Shown here: positions 44,421-55,341 of the stretch, piece after piece
Numbering within the stretch: the first letter of the stretch is position 1
How the letters are laid out: every line of letters starts with the position of its first letter
Source: Avena insularis
Lineage: Eukaryota; Streptophyta; Magnoliopsida; Poales; Poaceae
NCBI GenBank assembly: GCA_023614405.1
Contig: CM042694.1
Location: 479,605,392-479,669,391 of the forward strand
DNA length: 64,000 nt
Direction of reading: 5' to 3'
Translations under genes and position numbers: made by a program
Notes under the pieces: model-generated
The model's database searches: none
The model's input: the letters and a program-made list of their open reading frames with translations, nothing else
Told to the model about the DNA's origin: nothing

Positions 44421-46510
44421 GAACACGCCAGTCCCGCTGCGTTTGTGGAGCTCGCCGTTGATGATGACGAAGGATTTGCAACGGCACACGATCATTCGCG
44501 CCTCAGTCTCGTTGCTTGGTAGGATCTTGTGCTCCAGGAAGGCGACGTATGGTGTTGTCCAGTCGCTAGGCTCCACAACCATGGCGACTAGGGCCGGCTC
44601 TGGTTGCAGTGGTATCCCGATGTCGATCTCCTTTGGTGCGCTGAACGAAGGTTTGTGGATGATGTCGAGGAAGACACCTGCTGGTGGTGCTTGTCGGTCC
44701 GACCCGATGCGGGAGAGGGCGTCTGCCTCCTTGTTCTTGCGTCTGTTAATCCACTCGATGGAATAGCCGTCAAAGTGCCCTCCTAGCTGGTCAACCGCTT
44801 GGCGATACGCGATCATTGTTGGAGAGACGACGTCGCATGTCCCGGCGACCTGGCCGGCGACTAGGTCGGAGTCGCCATAGCATCGTAAGTGGTTGACGTT
44901 CATCTCCTTAGCGGCTCTCATGCCGTGAAGGAGGACCTCGTATTCTGCCATGTTGTTGGTGCAGGGCTTGAAGTTGAGGTGGAGCACGTAGTGGAGCTTG
45001 TCTCCTTTGGGAGAGGTCAGTATGACCCCTGCCCCTGCGCCATCGGTGTTCTTGGAGCCGTCAAAATGGAGCAACCAGTAGTGGAGGTACGGGAGCTTCT
45101 CCGACTGCTGTGCTTCTTCCCAATCTGCGAGGAAATAAGCTAGGGCTTGTGACTTGATCGCTTTGCGGGGCTCATATTTGATGTTGTGGATGCCGATTTC
45201 GACGGCCCACTTGGCGACTCGCCCGGTCGCTTCACGGTTGCATATTATGTCCTGCACAGGTGCAGAGGAGACCACCGTGATCGGGTGCTCCTGGAAGTAG
45301 TGTGGGAGTAGCCACTGAGCTCGGAATACCGCGTACACCACTTTTTGGTACTGTGGATAGCGCTATCGTGAATCCGTCAGGACTTCGCTGATGTAGTAGA
45401 CAGGGCGTTGTGTGAGGCGCTCCTTGCCCTCCTCCGGTCGTTCGACGACCATCACGGCGCTGACGACTCGAGTGGAGGCCGCGACGTAGACGAGCATTGG
45501 CTCTTTGTCGAGTGGAGCGGCGAGGAGTGGAGCCGCGAGTAGCACTTCTTTGAGCGCTTTGAGTGCATTGTCGGCCTCCGAGTCCCGTTGGAACGTGGGG
45601 TTCTTGCGCATCAGGCGGTAGAGGGGCATTGCCTTCTCGCCTAGTCGGGGGATGAAGCGACTGAGGGCCGTGACTCGCCCTGCCAACTTCTGGGCGTCGC
45701 TTAGGCACTCGGGTTTCCCGAGTCGCGTGATGGTGTCGATCTTGGTGGGGTTGGCTTTGATGCCTCGCTTAGAGACTACATATCCCAGGAGCTGTCCGGT
45801 GGGAACGCCGAAGGTGCATTTTCCGGGGTTCAGCTTGATGTTGTACCTCTGCAGGTTTGTGAAGGTTTCGGCCAGGTCGTTGAGCAGGTCATCCTAGCGG
45901 GTGGACTTTACCACCACGTCGTCGATGTAGAGTGAATGTTGCGGCCAATTTGGCTTTCTAGGCACTCCTGCATGCATCTCTGGTATGTGGCGCCGGCGTT
46001 GTTGAGGCCGAAAATCATGGCCGTGTAGCATAAGGCGTCGAATGGCTTGATGAACACCATCTTCTCCTCATCCTCGATTGCCATCTTGATCTGGTTGTAA
46101 CCAGAGTAAGCATCGAGGAAGCACAGGGACTCCGATCCCGTGGTCGAGTCGATGATCTGATCGATTGGTGGTAGGACGAACTCCTCCTTCGGGCAGGCGC
46201 TGTTGAGGTTGGTGTAGTCGATATACATTCTCCATGTGTTGTTCTTTTTTAGCACTAGGACTGGGTTTGCCAGCCACTTGGAGTATTTGATTGGCCGAAT
46301 GAAGCCTGCGGCTAGCAGGTGCTGTACTTCTTTGGCGATTGCTCGACGACGCTCTTCATTGAAGGGTCGTAGAAACTGCTTGACTGGTCACACTTTGGGG
46401 TCAGCATTGAGTTTGTGCTCAGCGAGTTCCCTCGGGACACCTGGCATGTCAGATGGCTTCCATGCGAAGATGTCGCGGTTCTCATAGAGGAACCCGATGA
46501 GCGTGCTTTC
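44421..46510 (-). pseudogene. pol: E2 reverse transcriptase and RNase H
   Basis: RNase H lies in the long frame 45341-44418, 307 codons without a stop: LLHFDGSKNTDGAGAGVIL, MAEYEVLLHGMRAAKEMN, RCYGDSDLV and KEADALSRIG, all four acidic positions kept. The thumb/connection part 45686-45363 holds VTALSRFIPRLGEKAMPLYR. RT in 46255-45908 holds DYTNLNSACPKEEFVLP, FLDAYSGYNQIKMAI and NAGATYQRCMQECLESQIGR; one base is lost just before the catalytic YIDD near 45932, and a TAG at 45896-45894 is shared with E1. The RT leader starts after the TAG at 46513-46511. Confidence 0.85.
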
Positions 46511-47200
46511 CTATGCAGGGCTCATGTGTGCCCCGATGGTGACCGTCTGGCTGGAGTCGCCCGGGATGAGCTCGACGGTGCGGGTGTGCGTGGTCGCCTC
46601 GAACGTGGAGTTTTCGGCGGTTGGTTTCTTCAGGATGGTGGGGTCGTCCTTGTTGATGTTGCCCGCATATTTTGCAAGCTCCTCCGCGTGGTCGGTCTCC
46701 ACAGCGATGATGGCGTCGGCGAGCTCGACTCCTTTGTCCTTGCATTCCACGGCCATGTCGGGGTCACCGTGGACGGTGATGATGCCGCTTGGCCCTGAGA
46801 GCTTCATCATGTTGTACGCGTAGTGGGGGGTAGCCATGAATTTGGCAAACGTCTGGCATCCCAGCACATAGTGGTAGGGGCTGCGGAAGTTCACCAGCTC
46901 GAACTCGATTTGCTCGGTGCGGTAGTTCGCCGGTGTGCCGAAGGTGACGGGTAGCGTCACTTTTCCAATCGGGTATGCCTTCCGACCGGGGACGATACCG
47001 TGGAAGGTTGTCAGGGTCGGCTGGATTGCCGACTTCGGGAGCTGTAGCCTCTTGAATGTGTCTAGGTACATGATGTTGATGGAGCTCCTGCCATCCATCA
47101 ATGTCTTGGGTAGCCAGTAATCGTCCACTTTGGGCCTGACTACCGGGGCGACTCGCGCTGGGTACTCGATTCTGGGGGCATGGTCCTAGCGGCTCCAAGT
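46511..47200 (-). pseudogene. pol: E2 protease domain, ending at a TAG
   Basis: The frame 47128-46511 is open: TLMDGRSSINIMYLDTFKRL has Arg where E1 has Gly in the DGGSS loop, a likely inactivating change. FHGIVPGRKAYPIGKVTLPV and YVLGCQTFAKFMATPHYAYN follow. It ends in TAG at 46513-46511, in the same sequence setting (GCA TAG GAA) as E1. Confidence 0.8.
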
Positions 47201-49790
47201 GATGCTCTGCTTAGACCAGTTGAGGAAGCGTGGGATGTCGACCTGTGTCACCGCATTGACGGCGACTACGCGGGCGAGCACCTTCCTCTCGCGCTTGGTG
47301 CCGAGTCCGGTGAAGGTGTGTAGCGAGCCGACGGTATTGCCGGTTGGCCAGTTCCTGTTGTCCCGGGTGGGTTGTTGTTGAGTCCTCCTTGCTCGCCTTT
47401 TCAATCTCTTTGAGAGAGTGGCAATCCACGGTGGTGTGGGTGGCGGGTTTTCCCTCCCTGCTATGGTAGATGCAGGGCTGATTGAGCAGGGCAGCGGGGT
47501 CGAATTTTGGCCTCGCTGGATTGTTGGAGCGGTAGTTTCCGCTGTCGCGGTAATTTTCTCCGCCGCGGCGGTAGATCTTGGGGTCGCGCTGGCCGTAGCC
47601 GGCGTTGGCGACAAAGTCAACTCGCCCATCCGTGTGGCGTTTGCCGGTGATGTGGGTGTTGCTGTAGCGCATGTCGTGTAGACGCCCGCTATCGTGGATG
47701 CTGGTTCGGCGTCTTCCTCCCGACTCGTCGTCGGAGGCTTGGTTGGGGTCCTCCTCCGCGTAGCGCTTGGCGATCTCGAGGAGATCGGGGTTGTTGTCGA
47801 GCGTCCGGTAGACCCTCTTGATCTTAGCAACCAGGGGTTCATACCGGCACGCGTTCTTGAAGCAATGAATCACCGTATCTGGGTGGATCCACAGTTCTTG
47901 CCATCTTTGAATCCAGCGGCGAGTCGACTCGCGTTGTCCCTAGATGCATCTCTCCAGGTCTTCTATGGTGGTGGCGCAGGTGTAGGAGCCCTCAAAGTGT
48001 CTGATGAAGGCGTCCCGCATTTCTTCCCAGGAATCGATGCTGTCGGCGGGGAGGGTGTTGATCCATTGTCGAGTCGTACCCTCCATCATCAGGGGGAGAT
48101 AGCGAGCGGCGAGCAGGTCAGTGTGGCCGGTGATTCCCATTGCCATGAGGTATGTGCCCAGCTAGACAGCGGGATCGTACGTCGGATCGTACTTTTCGAT
48201 CTCCTTGGGAGCCTTGAAGTTGGCGGGGTATTTTTCCCCAAGGATCATGGGCCCGAAGCATTGCGGTCCGACTAGACTGAGCGAGCCTCTTGGTTCCGGA
48301 TCGCCGTGGTTGGTGAGGGTGTGCCTCAAGTCATTGGGCTGGCGCGCCCGCCACGCCTGGTTGTTGATGATGTTCGTTCGAGCATCAATGGGCTGCCCGT
48401 TGGCGGCGACCGTGTTATTTGCCGGTCGCGGCTCGTTGGTGGATAGCGCGGGGTTGGCGGCCCATGGCTGGTTCACCAGAGGCTGCGGTGGGGGGCAAGT
48501 CAATACGTTGGTGACGATGGGGTGACCGCTTGATGCCGCTCTGCTTGCTGAGGAACGGGAATACATCCGCCCCCGCGGGTCGACTCCCGCAGCTTGTTGC
48601 TCGACGGCCCTGGAGAGTAGGGCCTTGGCGTACTGGATCTGCAGCGTGCTGTCACCTTGGACGTCGAGGTTGGTGACCGTGGCGTCGGCCGCGACGACAT
48701 TGTCCATCGGGGTGGAGTAGAGTGGTAGTCCGTTGGCGTCGCGGGCTTGAGGCGAGATGATGATCCGTGGTTGGTCCGGCGGGGGCGCGCGGCCAATGGG
48801 TGGTGGAGGGCTCCGCCGCCGGCGCCGGGTGGTGGTCTTGCAGGTTGCTTCTACCGGGCGCACGCTCGCAGATTCGCCGCCGCTGCAGGGGTCGCTTTCA
48901 TCGTTAAAGTTCAGGACACGGCCCTAGACGTTGGAGTTCAGGCGGGTCCTGATGCGGCCCTGGTGATAGAGCGATAGCTCCCGCGCTGTTTCCCGCCCGA
49001 GGCGGTATTTCTCGCGCTCGGCGAGTTCGTTGCGTTGTGCCTCCGTGAGTCACAGGCGAGCTTCCTCCACCTCTGTGGCCGTAGCTATCGGCGGGATTGG
49101 CGTGGAGAACGGATCTGGCGGGGCGGCCGTGCTGCCCGCCATGTAGATCGTGTTGAAGCGATTGGATCTGGCACGGAAGTATTCAGGCGACTCCAAGCCG
49201 GAATCGAAATCGAAGATCCCGAGGATGGAAGGGTCCTCGAAATCCTCCAGGTTGGAGACTCGCGTGATGGAGTCCTCTCGTGATGCGGCAGCGATAGATC
49301 TGTCGACCGAGGCAGGGGTCACGGAGTCGGCATCGTCATTTAGGGCCTCGTCGTTGGTGGTGGTGTTGGTCTCGGCCGCGTCACTGGTGGCCGAGTCGTA
49401 CTCGGTGACGAGGCTCCTGATGGAGCGGACCTGCTCCTCCGAGAGCAGATCGTGGTGCAGCGGCAATCCATCGATGATCACCATTGCAGCTAGGTCGACC
49501 GTGCCGGTGAAGCCGACGAAGAGGTTGATGGAGCCGACCGACATCATCGCGCCGTGAGTGACCGGGCGTGACGCCGGTATATAGCTGCTGGGCAGGATCT
49601 GTAAGATCCCACCGATGGCGATCATGCGGCTGGTGGCGAGCGGCCGGTCGATCAGCGAATAGGGTCTCGCCGCAGAACTCAGGCCAGTCCTGCTATGCCC
49701 CACGGTGGGCGCCACTGTCGTGGAAATGGACACGGTAGTCGCTGCTACTGGCAGCGATTGATTGTAACGTGAGGAAGAGCTAGCAGCCAT
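47201..49790 (-). pseudogene. gag: E2 gag, frame opening inside the 5' LTR
   Basis: ATG at 49790-49788 lies 75 bp inside the LTR. The frame runs through the LTR end and primer-binding site (MAASSSSRYNQSLPVAATTV, then STTVAPTVGHSRTGL) and stays open to a TGA at about 49050. It resumes in 48863-48162 (RIIISPQARDANGLPLYSTP, KYPANFKAPKEIEKYDPTYD), with TGG-to-TAG just after DPAV. The 48146-47940 frame has RQWINTLPADSIDSWEEMRD and FIRHFEGSY, ending in CAG-to-TAG at 47942-47940. The 47873-47211 frame holds CFKNACRYEPLVAKIKRVYR and a CCHC-like CIYHSREGKPATHTTVDCH. E2 keeps Gln codons where E1 has stops. Confidence 0.8.
49697..49715 (-). promoter_or_regulatory. E2 primer-binding site
   Basis: The minus strand reads GTGGCGCCCACCGTGGGGC directly after the LTR end CACGACA. 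It is the cleanest copy of the site in the window; its complement ends GGGCGCCA, as a tRNA 3' end would. Confidence 0.8.
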
Positions 49791-50214
49791 CTGCAGTGTG
49801 AGATGGGAGCGGATGCACATGGTTTACCCAGGTTCGGGCCCCCGGAGGGTTACGACCTACTCCTGCTAGATTAGATTGATGGAGAGCGAGTTACAGGGGT
49901 GACGAGCTCGGCGTCTAAGCAGCGAGTCGCTTGAGGGGGTGTATGATGGAACGTAAGTCCTAAAGATACCCTAGGGAGGTTTATATAGGAGTCACCTTGC
50001 GAGGGTTTACAAGTTACAACCGAGCCATATATGGACTCGGAGGCTTTTGACCTAATCCGACTGGGCTTCAAGTACGCTTCTAGGCCTTCAGTCTCTAGTC
50101 GCCAGGCCTTTCCTTCAGTCGCACTCTAGTCATCGTCCTTCAGGCCCACTCACAGACCCTTCGGCCTAATCGGAACGTCCTGCTGGGCATACCCCCTTCG
50201 GCATATCCCCATCA
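49716..50214 (-). repeat. E2 5' LTR
   Basis: 499 bp, plus-strand edges TGTCGTGGAAATGG and CATATCCCCATCA. The TATA box (minus strand TATATAAA) is near 49982-49989. It is the only LTR of E2. Confidence 0.9.
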
Positions 50215-50217
50215 CTC

Positions 50218-50423
50218 GTCGTCCTAGATCATTTGGTAGAAGGAATCGATCCCTCTCGCTCGCTATCGACGCCACTGACCACAGTTGTTCACCGCTCGCC
50301 ATCGACCTTGGCGACACCGTCCGAGCACGCCTATCCTCCTCGTCGCCTCTACAAGCTTCCTAGTGAGCCCCTGATACCACTGGTTCTCTCCGATTCCTTG
50401 CTCGCTCATCATAGTGACCTACC
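50218..50423. repeat. 206-bp duplicated host segment, right copy
   Basis: Partner of 41391-41596. It starts three bases after the E2 LTR edge and continues without a break into further host sequence (CACGTGAGCCC), so this is the copy in normal host context on its right side. Confidence 0.9.
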
Positions 50424-52315
50424 CACGTGAGCCCAACTGCGTCGCCGCAGTTGGTCGTTGCTGGAGCAACTCCGATGACCATTTACTGGTGTGCGACCAT
50501 GGTTTGACTAGCCTCGCGCTCCTCTATCCAACGCGCCCACTCCCATTTGCTTGCGCCCAGTCGATCAATGGATTTATCATCGACCTAGGAGGATCATTCC
50601 CACGTGATGTTAGCATGGCATCATGCTGATGTCATAATATCGTTTTAATTTATTGGTTTAAAGTTTCTGGATATGACGTGGCATCGGTCCCACTCGTCAA
50701 TGGCTATAGGCTAGGTGTGAGTGCGGTGTAAATAGAATTAGCGTGGTGCTGACGTCAGCACTGACGTAGAAAAAATATAGTTATTTATTTTTAATTCCAT
50801 AAATTAAACAAAATGATTAAATCTCATTAATTCAATATCTTTTATTTTATAGTTCAGAAAAATATATATTATATATCAAAATGTTCAGAAAAATAAATTC
50901 TATAATTTAAACCTATTATCATATTTTATTTTCCAACTTAAATAAAATAATAATTATAATTAGTAAATAACTTATTAGGAATAAATCTTAAATAAATATA
51001 TTCTATTATTTAAAATTCATAAAAATAAGTATAAAATATCAAAATTCTTAGAAAAACAAAGTATAAACTTATTTTGTACATTTTTGTGATACTTAACTAA
51101 GTATTTATGATTTATTTAGTTTTTATAAACTAATAAAACTTATAAAAATCATATCTTATTAATTAAAAATCATAAAATACTTATAATATACTAAAATGAT
51201 CACAAAAATAAAAACTACACATTAAAAATATCCTCTTGCACATTTGAAGACAAATAAAGGTAAAAGTTTAATAAGCCTTGATTAAAACTATTTTTCTAAT
51301 ATCTTAATGGACTAAAAATACAAAAAATCTTTACTTTACCTTTAACATTAATTGTTTTAGTCTAAAAGTGAATAACAAGTTCCATTAATGTTTAAGTTGA
51401 GTTAAAATAGATCTAACTATTTTAATATGTATTTACTAAAACTATCATCTCAAATTAAGTGTATCTTAATTTTCCTAAAAAGATTTTATCAATTATAAAA
51501 TCAAATAAAATAGTGTATTGTTTATCACAAGGCTTCTAATCACTTATAAAATCATCAAACTCATATTTACTAATTCCTTTACTAGTCTAAAAAACTACTT
51601 AACTTTAAACTAAGTTTTTAGGTAATTAAAATAAAGCATTTTCCATGTTTATAAAAATATAAACATTACTTCTAAAATAAGTAAGTGATCCCATTCACTT
51701 ATAAAATTAAAAAGAAGCTATCTTCTATAAAACCAATAATACTCTTATTCCATATTGATAAAACATTAAGAAGTGAACCACATATAATGTAATACCTTAA
51801 CAAAAACATAAAGGTTTCCACTACAAGTGTTATGCTTATTCAAAGTTCAATGGTGATTCCCTCTATTTCAAAATATCAAATAACACTACTCAAGCAAAAG
51901 GAATAATACTTTTGTTTCACCTTCATGGAGTAATATAAAATGTCCTCTCATAGTACAAAATGTATGAGTCTCCACTTGCTAGTGTAATAACTATTCAAAA
52001 TACTAATTGTTTTCTTCTTTAATACTCATAACTGGTAACAAAACCTTAAGGTGTTAGATTTAAGTTTAAATTCTTTTACTTTGTAAAAGTAACCTTTTCA
52101 TCAAAAGTTATTCTTTTAAGAAACATTAAAAGTAATCCTTGAACACTTCTTTAAAAGCTCTAATTGATTAATAATCTTGCTTAAGAAATATTTTAGATAC
52201 CATGACCCATTTGAGTGGTTTAGTATTGCATGCTACTTGTTGTATTTACATATTGTTTCACACACACTCACAAGCCTTAATAAGAAGCACAAGTGTGAAA
52301 CTGGTATAAAAGTGC

Positions 52316-52320
52316 AACAC
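52316..52320. repeat. Target-site duplication of E3, left copy (AACAC)
   Basis: AACAC before the LTR, repeated at 62588-62592 after the 3' LTR. Confidence 0.85.
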
Positions 52321-53198
52321 AGTTGGGGGGATGACCCCCGGGTAGACCAAGACGGGACCAACCGGCTGGCTCCGAGGAGCGCACGCCGCCTGGGCCCAGA
52401 TCTAGGAACCGCAGCCAGGTGGAATCCCCACCCGGTCCATACTCAAGTTTCTCGGGTTGGCCCGTCTAGCCCGGTAGCCAGAAGAACCGGCTGGGAGGCC
52501 GCTCCTCGCCGGCCGCCTTGAATTCGCTGGACATTGTACGTTGGGGATGACGCTCCTTGCTGAGCACACCCTTGACCGGACAGGCTGGCTGGCCTGGCCG
52601 GCGCTACTGGACAACTGCTCCAAAGCTAGAGGCTGACGAGCAAAGCAAGGGCTAACGAGGAAAGTCCCAGCTTACGTATAAAGAGCCGGATGACGGATAA
52701 AGAGTCGAATGACAAGTAAAGCAGGGGCGCTGAGCACTAAAGCATGGTCCTCCCCTGTACTAGAGGCTTGACTAGACCCGGGCCCACCGTTTGGCCCTGT
52801 CCAGCCGGCCCACTTTGTAAAGCCCAAATCCAAACAGTAAACCCTAGAACCCACCTTGTAAGCTACCTCCTCAACCTGTATATAAAGGGGGTAACGCTAG
52901 GGTTCTAGGTAAGATCGAGCAGAAGGAAAATAGACACCAGAAGAAGGACTTAGAGAATTCTTAGCAAGAAGTAGCTAAGGAAATAGCTCAAGGAGCACTT
53001 GTATTGGGCACTCGCCCCCCTTTGATAGTAAATCCTTGCAGGAGTAGGAGTTTTACCTCGCCAAGAGGGCTCCGAACCTGGGTACATCGCTGTGTTTGCA
53101 GTATCTGTGCCCAACCCATTGCGAGTAGCCACCGGTAGCAACCTGATTGTCCCCTTCAAGCCATCCCCGATGGCACTGCCGTGTTCCACACCACGACA
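52321..53198 (+). repeat. E3 5' LTR
   Basis: 878 bp. The 3' copy starts TGTCGGGGGGATGACC; here the first base is A (AGTTGGGGGGATGACC), so the terminal T has mutated after insertion. A TATA box (TATATAAA) is at 52879-52886. The end is ACACCACGACA. An ATG at 53169 (MALPCSTPRQLAPTMG) opens a frame across the LTR end and primer-binding site. Confidence 0.9.
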
Positions 53199-53218
53199 GT
53201 TAGCGCCCACCATGGGGC
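53199..53218 (+). promoter_or_regulatory. E3 primer-binding site
   Basis: GTTAGCGCCCACCATGGGGC follows the LTR end. It is the same site as in E1, E2 and E4, with one difference (TTAGCG for TTGGCG). Confidence 0.75.
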
Positions 53219-53552
53219 ACAATACTTCGGCTAGGATCATCTTTTCGCACGGGACTTCCAATCAACGCTGGTGAACGAATAGCCTCTGGCCTTGTCCTCA
53301 CTCTCGGCTCCTATGACTGCGTCCTCGACAACGCGTCCTGCTTCGCTGGGGAATTTTCCAAAGCGGAGGCTCCATCATGCGCTTCGGAGAGCACCGCGTC
53401 TACATCGTCACCGTCCCTGAGGCCTTCCCTTGTGAGGTCTTCACCATCTTCGGTGCACCCCCTGGCTTCTCCGCCTCGCGCATCGCCAGCGGCAGCGTCG
53501 AGGTCATGATGGCAGGCTCGGTGGAGAACCGCCGCCACCTCTGGAGCGCAAC
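53219..53552 (+). other. E3 leader or gag N-terminal region, decayed
   Basis: The LTR-opened frame stops at TGA 53272-53274. The next 280 bp is GC-rich and codon-like in composition but split among frames; it probably encoded the first part of Gag. I could not match it to E1 or E2. Confidence 0.45.
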
Positions 53553-55141
53553 ATGGACGGCCGCGCCACCAACTCGCGCCTCCCGAACCCGGACTTGATC
53601 AACTCGTCCATCGAGCACCTCCGCAACCCCATCACCCCCATCGAGGCGGATCCAACTGCAGCTGCGGCAGCCCTAGAAACTACGCACCAGAACCTTCTGG
53701 AGGAAGCCAGCAAGGTGGCGGCCGCCCAACGGCGGATGAACGCCAACATGCGAGAGTACAACATCTTGCACGGCTTCGCGCGCCTACCCAGAAACAGTCG
53801 GTTGGCTCAGCCACCAGGCCGGAACCTCGGCTCGGAGATGGATCGTGTTGCTGATCCGCGCACACTTGCGGTGCAGCCGGTCTACAGCACCCCCGCCAAA
53901 AACATGAGGGCTGCGGAGGCGGCAGTTGTAGAACTTAGCCACCTGGAGGGTGAAGAACTGCTCCGTCAACAAGCACCCATCCAGCTCCTCGTGGTCATGG
54001 CGAACAAGCAACAGGTCGAGGCAGAACTCAGCATGGCTGGCAATAGTAGAACCCAGCTAGCTCGCCGGTTGGTGGACCCGGCTACAGGCGGTAGCAAAGC
54101 GTCTTCCCCAAACGGAGCGATACAAAGCAACCGCCCAAGCGGTGGATCTGCAGGTCGCGGGCACAACGCCCGCAATGCGGCAGCTGTTACCAGCAAAAAT
54201 CGCGAGAACACGGACGAAGCCGGAAAAGGCCAAGCGCTCCCCAAGTCCCGCCTATCTGGCCGGCTGGACCGCTCAAGCCGGATGAACAACAAGATGCACA
54301 CGCATGAATTGACCTGCTAGTCCAATCACGCACGCTGGAGGAAGAAAGTCCAGCCGGACCAAGATGTTTCGGACCGCGCATCCAAAATGAACCGTTTCCA
54401 AAGGGATTTTCGCTCCCAAGGGATACGCCAAAGTACAACGGCTCGGTCAAGCCAGAAGACTGGCTGGTGGACTATACCACCGCCGTGGGCATCGCTAATG
54501 GCAACCGCCGGGTAGCAGTACGCTACGCCCCTCTCATGCTCCTCGACTCAGCCAGGACATTGCTAAACAGTCTCCCTGACAACAGCATCAATGCTTGGAT
54601 CGATTTCGAGCAGGCGTTCGTTCGCAACTTCACCGGCACCTACAAGCGCCCAGGTCGGCCTGGCGAGCTCGCTCTCTGTGTGCAGGGCCCGGATGAGTCT
54701 GATCGCTCCTACATCACTCGATGGACGAGCATGCAACACTCTTGTGAGGGGGTACGCGAGCACCGGGCGGTTGATTTCTTCATCAACGGCTACAGAGACG
54801 ACACTATGCTCAAGCATAAGCTTCGCCGGGTGGAACCCACAACCATGGCCCTGACCATGGCCATCGCGAACAAGTACGTCACGGCCGACGCGACGATGAA
54901 AAGATCTGTCTGGGTGGATGACCAAGGGCAAATAATTGTCGAGGTCGCTGTAGATCGGTGCCAGCCGGAAGGGAATGGGCACAATTCCAGGCGGCATGAC
55001 AACCGCCACGGCAGGAGAAAGGACGGCCAGTCGGATAACCAATATGGCTTCAGGCAGGTGGCAGCAGTGCAGGAAGATTCGGCTGCAGGCAGAAGCCTGA
55101 TGACCAGCCTCCAAGACCCAAGTACACCATTGAGTCCATGA
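53553..55141 (+). pseudogene. gag: E3 gag, decayed
   Basis: The first frame (53553-54320) reads SIEHLRNPITPIEADPTAAA, LLEEASKVAAAQRRMNANMR (coiled-coil-like) and a Ser/Asn/Gly-rich stretch. After a break, 54467-55141 carries the retrotransposon gag block: MLLDSARTLLNSLPDNSINA, WIDFEQAFVRNFTGTYKRPG, LCVQGPDESDRSYITRW and FFINGYRDDTMLKHKLRR. A basic His/Arg-rich tail follows (HNSRRHDNRHGRRKDGQ). The nucleocapsid region beyond is broken. The layout parallels E1/E2 gag, with little sequence identity outside the core. Confidence 0.8.
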
Positions 55142-55341
55142 TTGATGGGCCATGCAAATTCCACAGCGGGGGCAACAAGCCGGCTACGCACACGACACGC
55201 TAGTGCACCTAGACAAAGAAGATGGCGGAAATGGCTGGCGCACCGGCTGGGCAGGCGCCACCTCCTCTAGCCGGTGGGCCGCCAGGCGATCGCAACAACC
55301 AACATCGAAGGGAGGACAACGACAACAACTACCCTCGCTAG

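Larger units (their letters stand above)
41603..50214 (-). mobile_element. E2: 3'-truncated inverted copy of the E1 family
   Basis: Collinear with E1 from its 5' LTR (here 49716-50214, reversed) to the middle of antisense exon 5, then it stops at 41603. The rest of the antisense gene, the polypurine tract and the 3' LTR are missing. Six bases (TGTCCG, 41597-41602) between host and element belong to neither clearly. On the right, the LTR edge CATATCCCCATCA is followed at once by host sequence. Gag, protease, RT, RNase H and integrase are all recognisable on the minus strand, each with lesions. Confidence 0.85.
50215..52320 (+). mobile_element. Long host repeat, segment H3
   Basis: Begins with CTC and then the right copy of the 206-bp host duplication (50218-50423). 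It continues with GC-rich sequence to about 50640, a GTGCTGACGTCAGCACTGAC palindrome-like stretch near 50752-50766, and then 1.5 kb of strongly AT-rich sequence without frames. It ends with AACAC (52316-52320), the left TSD of E3, and resumes at 62588. No gene, RNA or MITE recognised. Confidence 0.55.

Noticed and set aside
50740..50770. GTGCTGACGTCAGCACTGAC palindrome as an operator-like site
   Set aside because: TGACGTCA is a known plant bZIP core, but a single short palindrome in an old repeat, without a promoter or gene, is weak evidence.
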